Assembly (NCBI GenBank): GCA_015657535.1
Contig: JADHZB010001343.1
Span: 1,083-65,082 of the forward strand
DNA length: 64,000 nt
Direction: 5' to 3'
Origin: Nephromyces sp. MM_2019
Taxonomy: Eukaryota; Apicomplexa; Aconoidasida; Nephromycida
The first letter of the stretch is position 1. Each line of letters begins with the position of its first letter. The notes beneath the pieces are model-generated. The model saw only the letters and a program-made list of their open reading frames with translations, had not been told where the DNA came from and did no database searches. Below, piece by piece: positions 1 to 12,600 of the stretch. A program made the position numbers and the translations under genes.

Positions 1-47
1 GAGATTTACATCTTTCATCCTGCAATTTCTATTGAATTCCGCTGCAG

Positions 48-1308
48 TTTCTTGATTTCTACGGCGAAGTTGTTTCCTTTGGTGCACCTCCGAAGAATGT
101 AGCAAAGTAAGATACTATAGTGCTATATATTCATAGCATTCATCACTTTATGAGTAGCAGTTCAGGATATATGCAAAAAAACTGCTGCGTTTTGCTGTAG
201 TTAATACAAATCAAGCGGTGTGTGTGTGTGTGTGTGTGTATTTTTGTTTTTGACGTTTTTGTACGAATTCTAGAGGCAGTTTGCTCGGCCAGGTTTGCAT
301 TTTGATGTCCTTTCTCAAACAGTTGATGTTTCTTGGGTGAAAAAGTGCATTTTGGAATGTAAATTTTATCTGATTTGCATGAAATTTGGCTTTTGATTGC
401 AGCTGCTTTAACATGCAGTTTCTCAGGAAAGGCAATGTAGCTTATGCTTAGAGTGGAATCATCAAGATATTAGTAGGTTTGTATATGAATGGCAGCGAAA
501 TCTTGAGTTCTTGCCTAGTTTTTTGGTTATTTACTCTTGGATTTATTGGTACGGTGGCAGTATTTAGTAGTAGCAACCTAAGATTGATGCTTTAGTATTC
601 TTTGTGTGTGTTTGATGAGATTTGCTATTAGCGTAACTTTGTGATTTGGTTAGTACCGTTGTGATTTGGTTATTAATTTCGCCTTTTTCACCTACTAATC
701 TCTTTTTTTTTTTTCTGACAACTTTTTTTCTTTTCTTACTAGTGTGAATTTAGTGACCAAACTCTTTATGCTGCTTCAAACTCTTAATAGCTGTATATTA
801 TCCGTCAGTATTAAATGCACAAGTTTTTAGCGTGTTTTTTTTTCAATAAAATATGGAATGTGTGTGTGTTATTTTTCTTATTTAGCACTTTATGCGAATA
901 AAATTTGATATTTTCTCTAGTACAAATAGGAATGTTAAAAATTAAAAATTTTAACATCCTTTATCCTAAGCTTGACGCCTGAGTTATAAGGTATATACTA
1001 TTTATTTTTATTTAAAGTTGAAATAAAAAAGTAAAGAGAAATATGCACTTGTTTAGAATTAGCAAATTTTATACTAGTAAATCTTCTATTCTGTTGGTGG
1101 AAAAAACCCTCCTTCTTTTGCTTATTATTCTGATTTTAAAGCCTTCTCTTGATGAAGATACTTGTGTGTTTTATAGCCGCTGCATTTAAGTCTTTCTCTT
1201 AGGTGGATATTGAATGACCTAGTCCCATTGTTGGGAAGAGAAACCAGGATTTTCCAAGATTTTACAAAATCCAAGATTGGATTGTGTGATTACTTTAAGC
1301 TGAAGTAG
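48..1308 (+). CDS. 3' part of an unidentified gene cut by the left edge
   Basis: Two exons can be proposed. Exon 48-106 follows the acceptor ctgcag and ends at a gtaaga donor in phase 2. It encodes a 19-residue stretch beginning FLDFYGEVVSFGAPP. Exon 1203-1308 follows tctcttag, starts with one base that completes the split codon, and encodes a stretch beginning WILNDLVPLLGRETRIF before a TAG stop. The phases agree across an intron of about 1.1 kb. An alternative terminal exon at about 402-450 fits the same phase. I recognise no family. The upstream exons, start and function lie outside the window. The call rests on splice signals and open phase alone, with no conserved motif. Confidence 0.35.
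218..239. repeat. (TG)n microsatellite
   Basis: Uninterrupted TG dinucleotide run in the putative intron of the left-edge gene. A CA run of similar length lies at 1352-1375 in the same intron. Confidence 0.95.
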
Positions 1309-1830
1309 GCTCCTTGCGAGTTTTTTCAGAAAAAAGTGATATATGCACAACCACACACACACACACACACACACAAGTTTTGTGTTTTAATTTTTTGATT
1401 AGTAAAATGATAGCAAATATAGGCGTTTTTTCCCACCCTCTATAAAGTTAGGAGAATACACAGGGAACTATAGATTCTCTTTTTTTTTTTTGCAGAATTT
1501 AACACACAAATACAGTGTGCTATAAGTTGCTGATTTAAAAGCTTTTACGAGGTTTTAACGCTATGAAATGACATTAAACTATTTTGGTTTAACCTCTCAA
1601 ATTGGTATTGTTTGAGTAATTTTCACGCTATTTCTTCAAAGCTTGTGGATGGCTCTATAACTGAATTTGTTTTTGGAAATACTATTAGGATTATCATATA
1701 CTTTAACTGATTGATGTGGGTTTTTTTTGTAAAAAATCCAAACAGTTCTTGTAGATTCAGAGCAGTTTGAGCGAATAAGGAAGTGTTTGCATTCCCACAT
1801 ACACACGAGAAGTCACTCTTGTAAGTGCAG

Positions 1831-2962
1831 AGTCTCATGCACACACGCAAAAACTTAAACAGTCAAAACAACCATTTCTACAACCGCAAACTAACACACA
1901 CACTGAAGTTCATTTACAACTTTTGCAAGCTTTGAGGGATGTAAGCACACAATTGCGGTATAGGAAGCAGCTTTCTGCTGAAATTAGGAAGTATGTGGCT
2001 CTTTGCAAGCTGCGATTGGGTAAAGCATTGAAAAATTCGCATCATTTCTGTAGGCCTGGAACCAAGAAGGAAGTAGCTATTTTCTCTCTATTTTTGTTTA
2101 CTGATAGCATCTCTTCACAATTTCTTTGCGCTTTAAGAAATTATAGTTGAATATATAAAGAGATAAAGAAGCAGATATTAGGGATGGAAGCAGTTTATTT
2201 GGGCTTTTTTTTCAAGGTCTGATCTTGAAAGAGAATATCTCATCATTTAGTGAAAATGCCTAGGAATCGCAAACGTTTTTGTTATGAAACTTTTTTTTCT
2301 GAATTAAAGGATTTGATAAAAGAATATCTTTTACTTTGAACTTGCTCCTTCTCTTGAAGATTTGCATATAAAGCCTTTTTTTGCGATACTCTGAGTGTAA
2401 ATTCTGTTGAAGCATTGTCTGATAGTTTGTCTTCAGGCCAGCGAAAGTTGTTGAATTACTGAACTTAACGAGTCAAAAAATAATATCCACGAACGTAAGA
2501 TTTCAGCACTTTTTGAAAAGAGCGATATTTTTCCTTGGGGGGTTTTAGTGTGTGTTAAGTGTTTGATATTGTTACCAGGAGCACACACGTGATGTTGAAT
2601 TATATAAGAAATTTATCTATATGAGGTAGGTTCGTGTGTGTGTTTGCTTGTAAGATTGGTTTTGTAGCTTTGAAGCGATTGGTGTCTTTTGATAAAATGA
2701 TATTTATTATTAAGAGATTAAATGGCTGGTTCGATATATAAACTGTTTGACTTCTAGATAAGCTGATTGAAAGCATAAAGGCAGTTTTATGCCTGTAGTC
2801 TTTGTTTAAGGCTAACTTTGTACCGTAATAGTGCTTTTTGCTTTTAAGCGTTTAGTTGTGATCTACTGTTGCAATTATGGTAACTTGCAGAAGCAATCGG
2901 CAAGAGTAATAGAGTCTGTCAAAATTAAAGGCCCTGAAGTATCTATAAGAAGAAAAGCATAA
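1831..2962 (+). CDS. 3' end of an unidentified basic, helix-rich protein gene
   Basis: Three exons fit in phase. Exon 1831-1990 lies between the acceptor gtgcag and a strong gtatgt donor. It encodes a Gln/His-rich stretch followed by a likely amphipathic helix containing VHLQLLQALRDVSTQLRYRK. Exon 2437-2494 (acceptor cttcag, donor gtaaga) encodes PAKVVELLNLTSQKIISTN. Exon 2891-2962 (acceptor ttgcag) encodes KQSARVIESVKIKGPEV and a basic tail before TAA. Reading phases match at both introns. The start was not found; it should lie upstream of 1831 and after the previous gene's stop at 1308. Composition suggests a small basic protein, but no family is recognised and no function is proposed. Confidence 0.4.
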
Positions 2963-3288
2963 AACTTCTTAAAACTCTAAATGTATTGCATTTTGCTAGA
3001 AAATGCGTGTATACCTGCCATTCAATATTACTGCACTTTGTTTCCTAGTTTATATAATATATTATTGTGTGTGTTTATGTTATATGTGCTTTATCTTCTT
3101 TTTGGGACTACTGCTTCATGATTAAGCGATTCATGCTTTAAAGCTAACATCAGATCTTCTGGAGGGCTAAACTAACAGTTTATTACTGATTTTTAAGCGT
3201 GTGTTTCTTCAAAATTTGAGAAGATCTAGTGGACTGAGTAAACGGAAGTCCTTTAGAAAAAATGGCTTATACTTTTGAACTTTTTTAG

Positions 3289-3554
3289 AAACTGCAGCAT
3301 ATGCAGTCGATAGGAAATTCCGACTAGATTGTGTTACCTTATCGCACACAAAGTCAGTGAGCTCTGTAGTTACATTAACGAGAGTTGCAAAGAAATGTTT
3401 TGGATTGTGCCTCAAATTCTTACTCTCAACTATTCAATTGACATTTTTAATTATACTGAATAATTTTGATTTTTGTTTTATGATATTTTTTGCACAGCTC
3501 CATTTGTGCTGCGTGCTTCAGTTTTACACCCCTACGAGTGTGTGTTTCTATTAG

Positions 3555-3601
<47 letters not shown>

Positions 3602-6600
3602 TTTTCTAGGTTTCTCTTGCTTTACCCTAGGTGCGCATACACCCACTAGTGCGCTTCAATCTGTAATTAGTAATTGCTAGAAGCTTAGAGTTTTTGCGCA
3701 GCTCGTTTTGCTGATCGCAAAAGAACGCTTTTTTTGCAGTCTGCGAGGAAAATACTGAAGAATATGGTCTTTGGAAATGATCCTATTACAATACCACTCA
3801 GAAGTTATGCATCTTTGAAGAATATGATAGTAAGTCCCTCGTTTATCTATTAGTTTCCTGACCTAATTTAACTTCAGCTTGAAACCTTTTATTGTCGTAT
3901 ATAATGCATGAAGTTGCAGGTTATTAACCTTGTATTATTGGTATTTGAAATTTCTTAGTCTGTTTTACGTTTAGATACAGGTAGAATTAGGTCCACTAAT
4001 TTGTGAATCCATGATTTATTTGTATTTTGGTTTTTCCGGGTAGTTTAAAACTAGTGTTGTGTAATCTTAGACTAGAGCTAACTCGCAGCCTTTAGTGATT
4101 TTATGCTTATAAACCATTTTTTGTATGTTTCTATGGGATACCGAGAGCTTTATTTGAAGCCTGAAACTGAAAAAATTGTAATTTATTTTTGTATGCGTAG
4201 TCTAATAAAGAGATTTCAGCTTTTTGCTTGAATTTTTTTTTGCTACTAAATTTGCCAATTTCGGCATCTTTTTCAATCTTTGGGTGTGGCTTTGCGCTCC
4301 TTTTGGTAGATACCTAAAATTCCAAGTGTTTTCCATATGCTGTTTTCTTAAGGAGAGGCCCCCTCTTAATTCATGGTTCTCTGTGTTGAATTAATCCACA
4401 TTCTCTGTCTTTAGCGTCTCTCTTGACAGCTCCATTGTGTGTTTGATTTGTGAAACTGTTCGATTTTGTAAAAGGGCAACTGCTGCTTGATGTCAGCACA
4501 TCTTTTAAAGAAGCTTTAAGTTCTCTGAGAGCCAAGTTCCAAAGGCCTTTGCAAGCGTGCAAAAAAAATAGGTTTTTGTGATGGAATCAATTTTTTTCGA
4601 TCGCTCTTTATCAGGCATGTTTCAATGCACTGACTAGAGCAACTGCAGTTAATCTCTACTCGAAGTTCATTCCTTGAATCTTAGCCTAGAAAGAATTTTC
4701 TTGAGCTGCTCCAAAAATTATGAAAAATTTTAGTATGCACTTTCACGATTGTATACTTGCTTATGCAGTTTATGTAGGAAAGGCACCTATGCTGGAGTTA
4801 GCATTATCTGTACGCCATTCTGTAAGTTTCGCTGCTTTATATAATTAAATATACTGGTAGAACAACGAAGCATCTCCTAATTTTAAAGTCGCTGAATTTT
4901 CTCCAATTCTAAGGCTAAGGCTTAAAAGATTGTTTTCCCTTTCAGGATTCTAGCTATTTTATTTGTAAATTCATATTGTGGGTATTCTTTCCTATATTTT
5001 TAGTTTTGTTATTTCGGTCTCTTGACCTAAAATTCCTTAGCTGTAGGATTTGAAAAATGCACTTTAGTAAAAAAGAGGAAGAATTTAAGTCTCTAATGCC
5101 TTAGTTTTGAGGTAAAAGATGTTGCTATGCAGGACTAAGTTCACGAAATATATCAGTTACCGGATGATTTCATCGAATCTATTCTCAACTTTTTCCAGCT
5201 TGTTTCAGACACAAGCGAGTTTGAAGAATTTGTAGAAAAAACTATTGAAAAGAATTGGGGACGTTTTTTTTCGAAGCACACGAGGTCTGCTTCCAAAGAA
5301 GCATCAGATAGGTAAGTTAGGCCTATATTTATGAAATTAGACTTGGGAATACAAAACTTAAACATATTAGATAGAGAAATAAAGCGATGCTATTGAGCAC
5401 TGAAGATTATCGCCTTATTTTTCTACGTTCGAAGCTTGGCTGCTCCTCCGTATGCTAGCATTTCCAGCTCTCTCATGCTGTCTTTCCATGGCTTTTACAG
5501 GACGCCTCTAATACTGTGTAGCTCGGCAACGTCATGAATGGAATGCACAAATTACCGGAAATAATTGCATCTACTTTTAGCTTAGTAACTTATTTTTAAA
5601 AGTTTTTCGAGTTATCTCAATGCCAGAAGGCTTAGAACTGAGCAAAAATTGCCTCAAAAGATTATTCAGGAAAGAATTTGCATATATGCCGTTGTCTGGT
5701 AGATGCGTAGCAATAAAAGCTTAATTTGGTTAAAGGTACTTTTCTTATCACTAGGAAATGATAAAGTCTTGATGGCAGCTTTTTTGGATTTACCTCTCCG
5801 CCCATTGACTTTTCACTACTTGGTTTTTCGAAACCATGGTTTATGCTTATCTAACCTATTAGATGTTTAGCAGGCATGTACCATAAATAGGAAATGTTTA
5901 GAAGCTGCGAATTGTTTGCAAGCCGTTACGTTGAGTGAACAGCTTTTGCTTCCTTTTCAAACCAAGCGTAGCAGCACTTTGTGAAAACATTAACCGGTGT
6001 TGTGATTTCACGGTTAGAATGTGCGGTGTGCTAGTATGAGCGCAACAAAACTGGCCCTAAAAACGTTACTAAGTGCGGTACTGGTTTTTTCGTGAACACT
6101 TACACAATATCAGATTGAACTAATGTTCATTGCATTGGCATTGCCAAAATTAAAAAATATTTATTATCATATAAGAAGATATCACCATCAAAGAATATGA
6201 TATATGCAAAGAAAATGCGACAAAATACGGCTCGTTTGGCAAAATTTTACCGCGGTTTGTGATGCTACGTTTACGAATCTTTCGTGGTGATACTCTACGA
6301 TTAATCCTCTTGCCCTGTTTTGGTGGGTAGGGCTGCCATAAACTGCCCTATCGTGCTTGCCAGTCTTGTTTATAGATTATTTTATGTCGGGGAATTCAAA
6401 ATCAAAGATCAGAAGCTTGTGGCCATCATAGTTTTGCAAGTTTTTTCCAGAGCCATAACAAGGCATCTAGAATAAATGCCTTTTTTTTTCCTAGAGAAGA
6501 TACTTAGTACTCGTGAAAAAACTATGGCAGTTTCATATTATACTTTATTCTTAAGTAGAAATTATAATAATTTGCTTGCCTATTTCCCGCATCATTCACG

Positions 6601-6926
6601 AAGGGCTAACTTCTGTAGCTATATTTTTCATTTCCAAGCCAATTTATGCATCATAAGGGATGCTAGAGTTTGCAAATCCATCGTGGGGTATTCATATTTA
6701 TATATCATAGTACCGGTATGATAGTTCAATCGCCGAGCTATGTACATTCTCTTGGCTTTTTCTCTTCTTTTATTGCAGCGTAAAATCACCCGACGATACT
6801 CAGGTTAGGAAGTGTCTGAATTTTTTTATGGGCATCCTGATGAAAGATTCAAAGGGAAAACTTGATACTTCGGCGTTGCGAAATATAGCTTCTAAGGTCA
6901 TCCTCAAAAAGCTTCACGCTATCTGA
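3289..6926 (+). CDS. Unidentified gene, four 3' exons
   Basis: Exons 3289-3356, 3740-3829, 5157-5311 and 6779-6926 join in matching phases. Acceptors are ttttag, ttgcag, atcag and ttgcag; donors are gtgagc, gtaagt and gtaagt; the stop is TGA at 6924-6926. The predicted product has SARKILKNMVFGNDP in exon 2, a probable helical acidic segment LPDDFIESILNFFQLVSD followed by EFEEFVEKTIEKNWGRFF in exon 3, and a C-terminal segment with VRKCLNFFMGILMKDSKG. The helical segment loosely recalls small helical-bundle domains such as BART, but the match is too weak to name. At least one 5' exon ending in phase 1 is missing; a start near 3003 is possible but weak. The chain of four phase-compatible exons makes a real gene likely. 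Confidence 0.45.
3557..3599. repeat. (TG)n microsatellite
   Basis: About 21 uninterrupted TG units, the longest pure dinucleotide run seen in the window. It sits in the intron between 3357 and 3739 of the third plus-strand gene. Confidence 0.95.
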
Positions 6927-9609
6927 AAAGTTTTATGGGCTCTTAATCGCCCACCTATATCAGTAATTGAGTGCCTATTGGTTGAGACATGTTTACCACT
7001 ATAAAAACTGACGTATGTGTGTCCCACCTAGTTTCTAATTTTATGTACACCGCGAAGTCTAGTGGAGCGATCTGTTCAAATTCGAAAAGCCCCATGTAAT
7101 GATTTGTGCTCCGGTACCTGCGCAGCGCCAATAATCCTATACATATATAACTGCCATTTCTGCTGCTTCGAATCTAATTTATCTGATTCAGCCAGCACAA
7201 TTTGACTTTCCTCAAAGATAACATTTTGCGAGCTCTTCGCACCTTAAGTTCTGATATTCGTGCGCCATGCAGGTCTTCGAATAGTTCAAAACATGCATGT
7301 TTTGGGGTAATAAAAGGGAGCTTGAGCGGGACGCTAACATGACAGTAGCGGAGCATCTAATATATATTTGAACTTATGCTTTTTTCATTAATGTTCGTCC
7401 AGTTAGATACTCATTGGGCCTTGTGGCGCTGCATTCCTCTCATTAGATAAAGTTTGATATTCTACTACCTACCTTACCACCTGGGGAAATAAGGATGACC
7501 TCTCAAGCATTATGCTACAGTTGTCATTATTCTAAAGTGCCCCCTAGTGCAGCGCTGATGATTTGGTCCCGCATCATGTATGCTTCCATAAATACCAACC
7601 TCCTGTAAGTACTCACGATTAGCAAAGTACAAGAAAGCAAAGTCGCAATTCACGGCCTGATTATTATGGTGACGACACAAACTAAGTATTTCACGTATTT
7701 TCAGTGACTCGTGATAGATATAATAGTTCCGGCCTATCACACACGATGCATCGCAAGTTTATTTCAACGGGTATCCCATATTGCCCCGGAATGCGGTGGA
7801 ATGATAATTAGCTAAAATCATTATTTTTCTGGAAAAGAGCCCTAACGCTCATGCGAATGTACCGAATTTGGAACTTGATGAAAAATTTAAGGATTTTAGA
7901 GCACTACTGAGCTTAAAACGACAAGTTTACGTCCAAAAACCCTACAGCATATTCTTTGCTAAGGAAGCCTGAAGGTTTGGAACCCTGAATTGCCGCAGCG
8001 AAATATCTTAGAAGGACTTGTGTCATACCATTAGAGGAATTTGAAGCAAAAATATAAATCATGAGTTGAACATGCGAAGCTGACCAGTGGCAAAAGCCTG
8101 ACCGCCGCATCCATAAGAACATTAAACCTTACAATAGTACCAGAATTATAGCCTATAACTCGAGCAATTAAAACTTGTGCAAATGCCTCAAAGGGTGACT
8201 ACCAATGTAGTATTTAAAATAAAAATAAGAGGAACCGTAACTACATAGTGGGCAAATACTGAGCGCGCGCACCTATTTCTTTGAGTACAATAGATGAGAA
8301 CAAGTACCAACGAAAAAGTGCATCTTGCCATGAAGCAGGGGCTTACTATAGTTTCGAAGCTGTCTTTCGGGAAGAGTTTACTCCGTACAGCCCAAAGACT
8401 TTATTGCACTCGATATATTTATTTTGAGTTTATAATTCAGTAGTTATTAACAAGATTGGTACTACTAATACATACCACGGATACCGGCAACATGGAGCCT
8501 CTTGGACCTAACACTGGTCAGAGCAAAGACACCAGAACACTCATAAATTAACTAGCAAACGCTTTTCAGGGTTTCCAAAATCAACCTTTGGAAGTAGCCA
8601 ACGGTCCACTACACAAAGCCTAATGTATCATCGAAAATGTGCTCACATTAAATCAGAGAGAAGAAACTGAGTAAACTTTAAAGGGTGACCACACTCAAAG
8701 GTCGACAGATTATGTCAAGTCTCTATTGCAAATGTTCGTTTCTTAAAAATTTCAATTCTAAGGAAAGCGACATGCCGTAAATTACTAAATTTCAAAGTGC
8801 TGCAGGACATCATAAGGCAAGCCGCTTAGTACACACACATCAAGGCAAAATTGGAGAAATCACTTTTGCTCCAAAATTTGAGCGGGCTGCGGTGGTACCA
8901 AGAAGTCTTATAGTGCAGGGGTCTGTAGCAACTATCAGAGCGTGAGCTTGTTCGATTACTATCCTATTTAATTCGATTACGGTACAGCAGGATGAGAGAG
9001 TCGCAAATAACGTTATCAGGCAGTAGATGTTACTGCGACATTTTGTTCGTCTGATTTCTTCGATTCCACCGCTTTCACCTATCAAGCAAAGGAGTGATTT
9101 TAAACATATTTTCTTTCCAACCACCGGAATTCAGCTTAAAAAAGTGAACCTTAAAACACTTTACGACTAAAAAAATAAATCTATTTTTCTATCTTTTGAT
9201 TCTAATGCTAATTCAATGATTACCAATTTGAATCCCAAAAATTGACATGGATTTCATTTCAAACAAAAATTCAGCCGGAGTTGTGAAGTCACATTGAAAA
9301 CTGCACACGAACACAAAGAACTAATGAAATGCGTGTGTCCCTTGCTGCTCATTTAATTTTAAGGAGGATTACGCATTAATGCATACGAGATTGCCATTCG
9401 GCAGCTCAATCTATCAACCAGTTTTTTCCCAACCCTCTTGTAGGACACTTGTCAATACAAAATCTATACTGCAAGGGGAATAACCGTACTAGGCAAGCAC
9501 AAATGCATCAATTTTAACTAAATTATGCACAGAGCGAGCAGTATTTTACTGGTTTAAACATCCACACCTATTTCATGACTTAACTAAGAACTTAAAAAAG
9601 TGATTATGC
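6927..9609. other. Intergenic stretch, no gene recognised
   Basis: This lies between the end of a plus-strand gene and the 3' end of the minus-strand proteasome gene, so it is a convergent intergenic region. The open frames (up to 94 codons, at 8840-9124 on the minus strand) show no recognisable motif or consistent splice chain. Composition is more even between strands than in the flanking genes. The true 3' exon of the proteasome gene may lie at its right-hand end. Confidence 0.5.
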
Positions 9610-12600
9610 TCAGCAAACTGTAAAACATACCAATGAATCTATTTCTTCCTCTGAATGATAGTGAACTCCAGAATGATTCATGACAACAATCTCCAGATTT
9701 TTAGTACCAGCTTCGACTACCTGTATATGTGCAAAAAAGTAGAAAAAAAAATATAATGCTTTTCGTTATAAAGCCGAGTTTATATAGATTAAACCTTGTT
9801 ATGAAACCTTAACAAAACACAGCAAGAATTTATGGAAGGCATCGCGGTATCCAGACCCACTGGAGATCACAACGTGCGCGAGAAAAGCCATGAGTAGCAA
9901 GAAAATATATCATTATTATATACACACACAAGCATACGAAGTTTCAAGTCTATATATTTGACTAAAAAAATACCCGAATTGAGGTACACGCAAGCTTGAG
10001 CCTTATGCCGGCCTTAGAACCAGCGATTGCACTGATGAATAGTTTCTAAAGACTGCAAAGTATATGAGCTCTCAACGAAATCGGAAACACCAAAAATCAT
10101 CAGATGAGAAGCAAGAAGATGGCAAAGATTAACGAGTTATTAACGAGATATTTCAGCTCGAGCATTCTAAATAGGTCAATATCCATAGCTTCGGAGATAA
10201 CAGCAGAAAAATTTCTTCCATTTTTTAAAAGCGTTTTTCTTCTCAACGTACTTCCAAGAGGGCTCGAATAGCAAATTGGACGGTATCCTCCTCTGACAAA
10301 CCATCCTTATAGTTTTTCTCCAAGTATTCTTCGACAGTCTAAGAAAAGAAAACTCAAAAATCAATAAAATATATGCCTAGCTTCAGTCGCTGCAATACGC
10401 GCCCTTTAGAAAAAATTCCTTCAGCAAATAAAGCGATGAAAATTCATTAGGTAGCAAAGATTAGCAAAAAAAAAGGTGAATTCAAGTGGATTTTGTGTGT
10501 GTGAATTCAAGGGGATTTTGTGTGCGTGTGAATCAAATGTGTTCTGCATGCGGGAATCAAACCTTTTGTGTGTGTGATAATCAACTTTATTTCAAAATTG
10601 TTTATATAACCTTGATAATCAGACTAATTAAATTATAATATTGATTTTATCAAATTCCTGAAAACGTAGTTCATTTTCCATCAACATGAAAGCAGAGAAT
10701 TTGAACAAAACTCTTACCGCAAGAACTTTACGACATAAACTATTGACAAGGACAAATCAGCTTGACGTGAATTGTCAAGCATTAAAAGATGAAAAACACT
10801 TTGCACCTCTCTGCACACAACCTACTACGAAAAACAATGCAAATAAACTTGAAAAAAACAGACAATTAAAAGAGTCTTCCGGTCTTCATTGCAAAAATCA
10901 AGCAGAAATGATCACACACAGATATCTTAGAGCTTCAAATGGGAAGGCACAAGAAAAAATACTCTGAAATTCTTAAAAGTAGATTCATACACTGAGAATT
11001 CATTCTACACGGCAGTCTCACCATGCTAAAATGGAAAAAAAGCAAACAATTTCAAAATTTATGAACGAATCAACATGGTTCGCGATTAACTTTCACGCAA
11101 TAATGCATTAGTAACCGAGCTATATCAATTTTTCTAGATAAGCTGAACCTCCCCTTAGCTCCCCCTTACCCCCCTCACTCCCACCCCCTCACCCCACTCA
11201 TTCCCAATAAATCATTATTTACAAAGCCCTTTATTAAGAAAAGAGAAACATGTCAAACCAATAAAAAATAACCCTAAGTAAGAATTTCAACAAAAAATAG
11301 AACTATGCAGTAAACAAATGTAACGATTTTGAAAGCGGATGTACTTACACGGACTTATTCAATACTACCAGACATTTTTCCAAACGCCTTATTAGAAAAA
11401 GAAGTTATAAAAATAAAATGTTTTAAACAGTGCAATAGGATTTTGCACACAAAATCGCAAGATCTATAAAAATAACGCTACTTTTAACAGAAATTAAATA
11501 CTAATACTTGCATTGATTATTCCTATCAAACCACAAGCTACAGCGATGATAAAAAAGCAAAAAAAGTTGCTACACTGAGAAACATGCCTCTTTCTACAAA
11601 TACGCTGAAAAACGCACGAATAGATACAAATGGCTAGGCGTAAATGGCTGGCGAAACTAGAATGAAATGCAACAGCAAATTAAGCTCTACAACCTCCTCA
11701 AAACCTCCGGCAAAGAGGTAAGCTCTACCATCTCCTAACACACTCAGAGATGAAGCCACATGCAAGTAAGCTCTACCATCTGCTAGCACGCTCAGAGATG
11801 AAGCAAAAAAAGGAGAAAATGTTTTTTTATAGCGAAAACTTTTATTTTTCACCTCTTTTAACGTATGATTTCAGCTGAAAAGCAGCAAAAAAATCATATG
11901 CAGCCACCTGAACCTTTTGTGAAGTCAATGATAGGCAAAAAGGCGAGCAAAAAAAAGCATCACCTTTGAATTCTTCCCAATGGCATGAGCTTTCCAGGAG
12001 GCAAACACACCAGATGGCTCCGTTTGATACAGGCCACAGCTCCCATCCGAGTGGAATCCAACAATCAAAGTTGACAGTCCGAACGGTCTCACTCCACCTC
12101 TATGCGTATACCTCTGTATTCAGTAGAAGGAAAAATCCAGTAGATTAGAGAGAAACAAGCAGGCTGATTGAGCAAAACTATACTTTATTAAAATGGTTCT
12201 TCTCAGCTCAAAAAGAGCAAAAATGTGAGGGAAAAGCAGCAAAATCTTTGAGCTGCAAAATATGAAGGAGAGCTGCTTGAATCGCAGAATATAACGAGGG
12301 TATGACTGTGGGATTCTTAACAATACATTATAGCTGATGAGTAAAGCCAGTCAAATTGCAGTATAAACAGCAGCAGGTAAGCCACGAAAGATTAATGGAA
12401 ATAGCAAATCATCCTCAACTAGTCAACGGATGATTAGTTCTAGCGAAACATTCATCAGAAAAAGGAGAAACGTGCAAATACTCCTTTAATTAGAGTAACT
12501 CAAGTCAGCTGAAGATGCAAAAATATTCTTCAGATATTCTACAAAAATTTTAAGGTAACTATGAAAAGGGGAGGCTTAGAGCTGGCAGTGCAAAAAAAAC

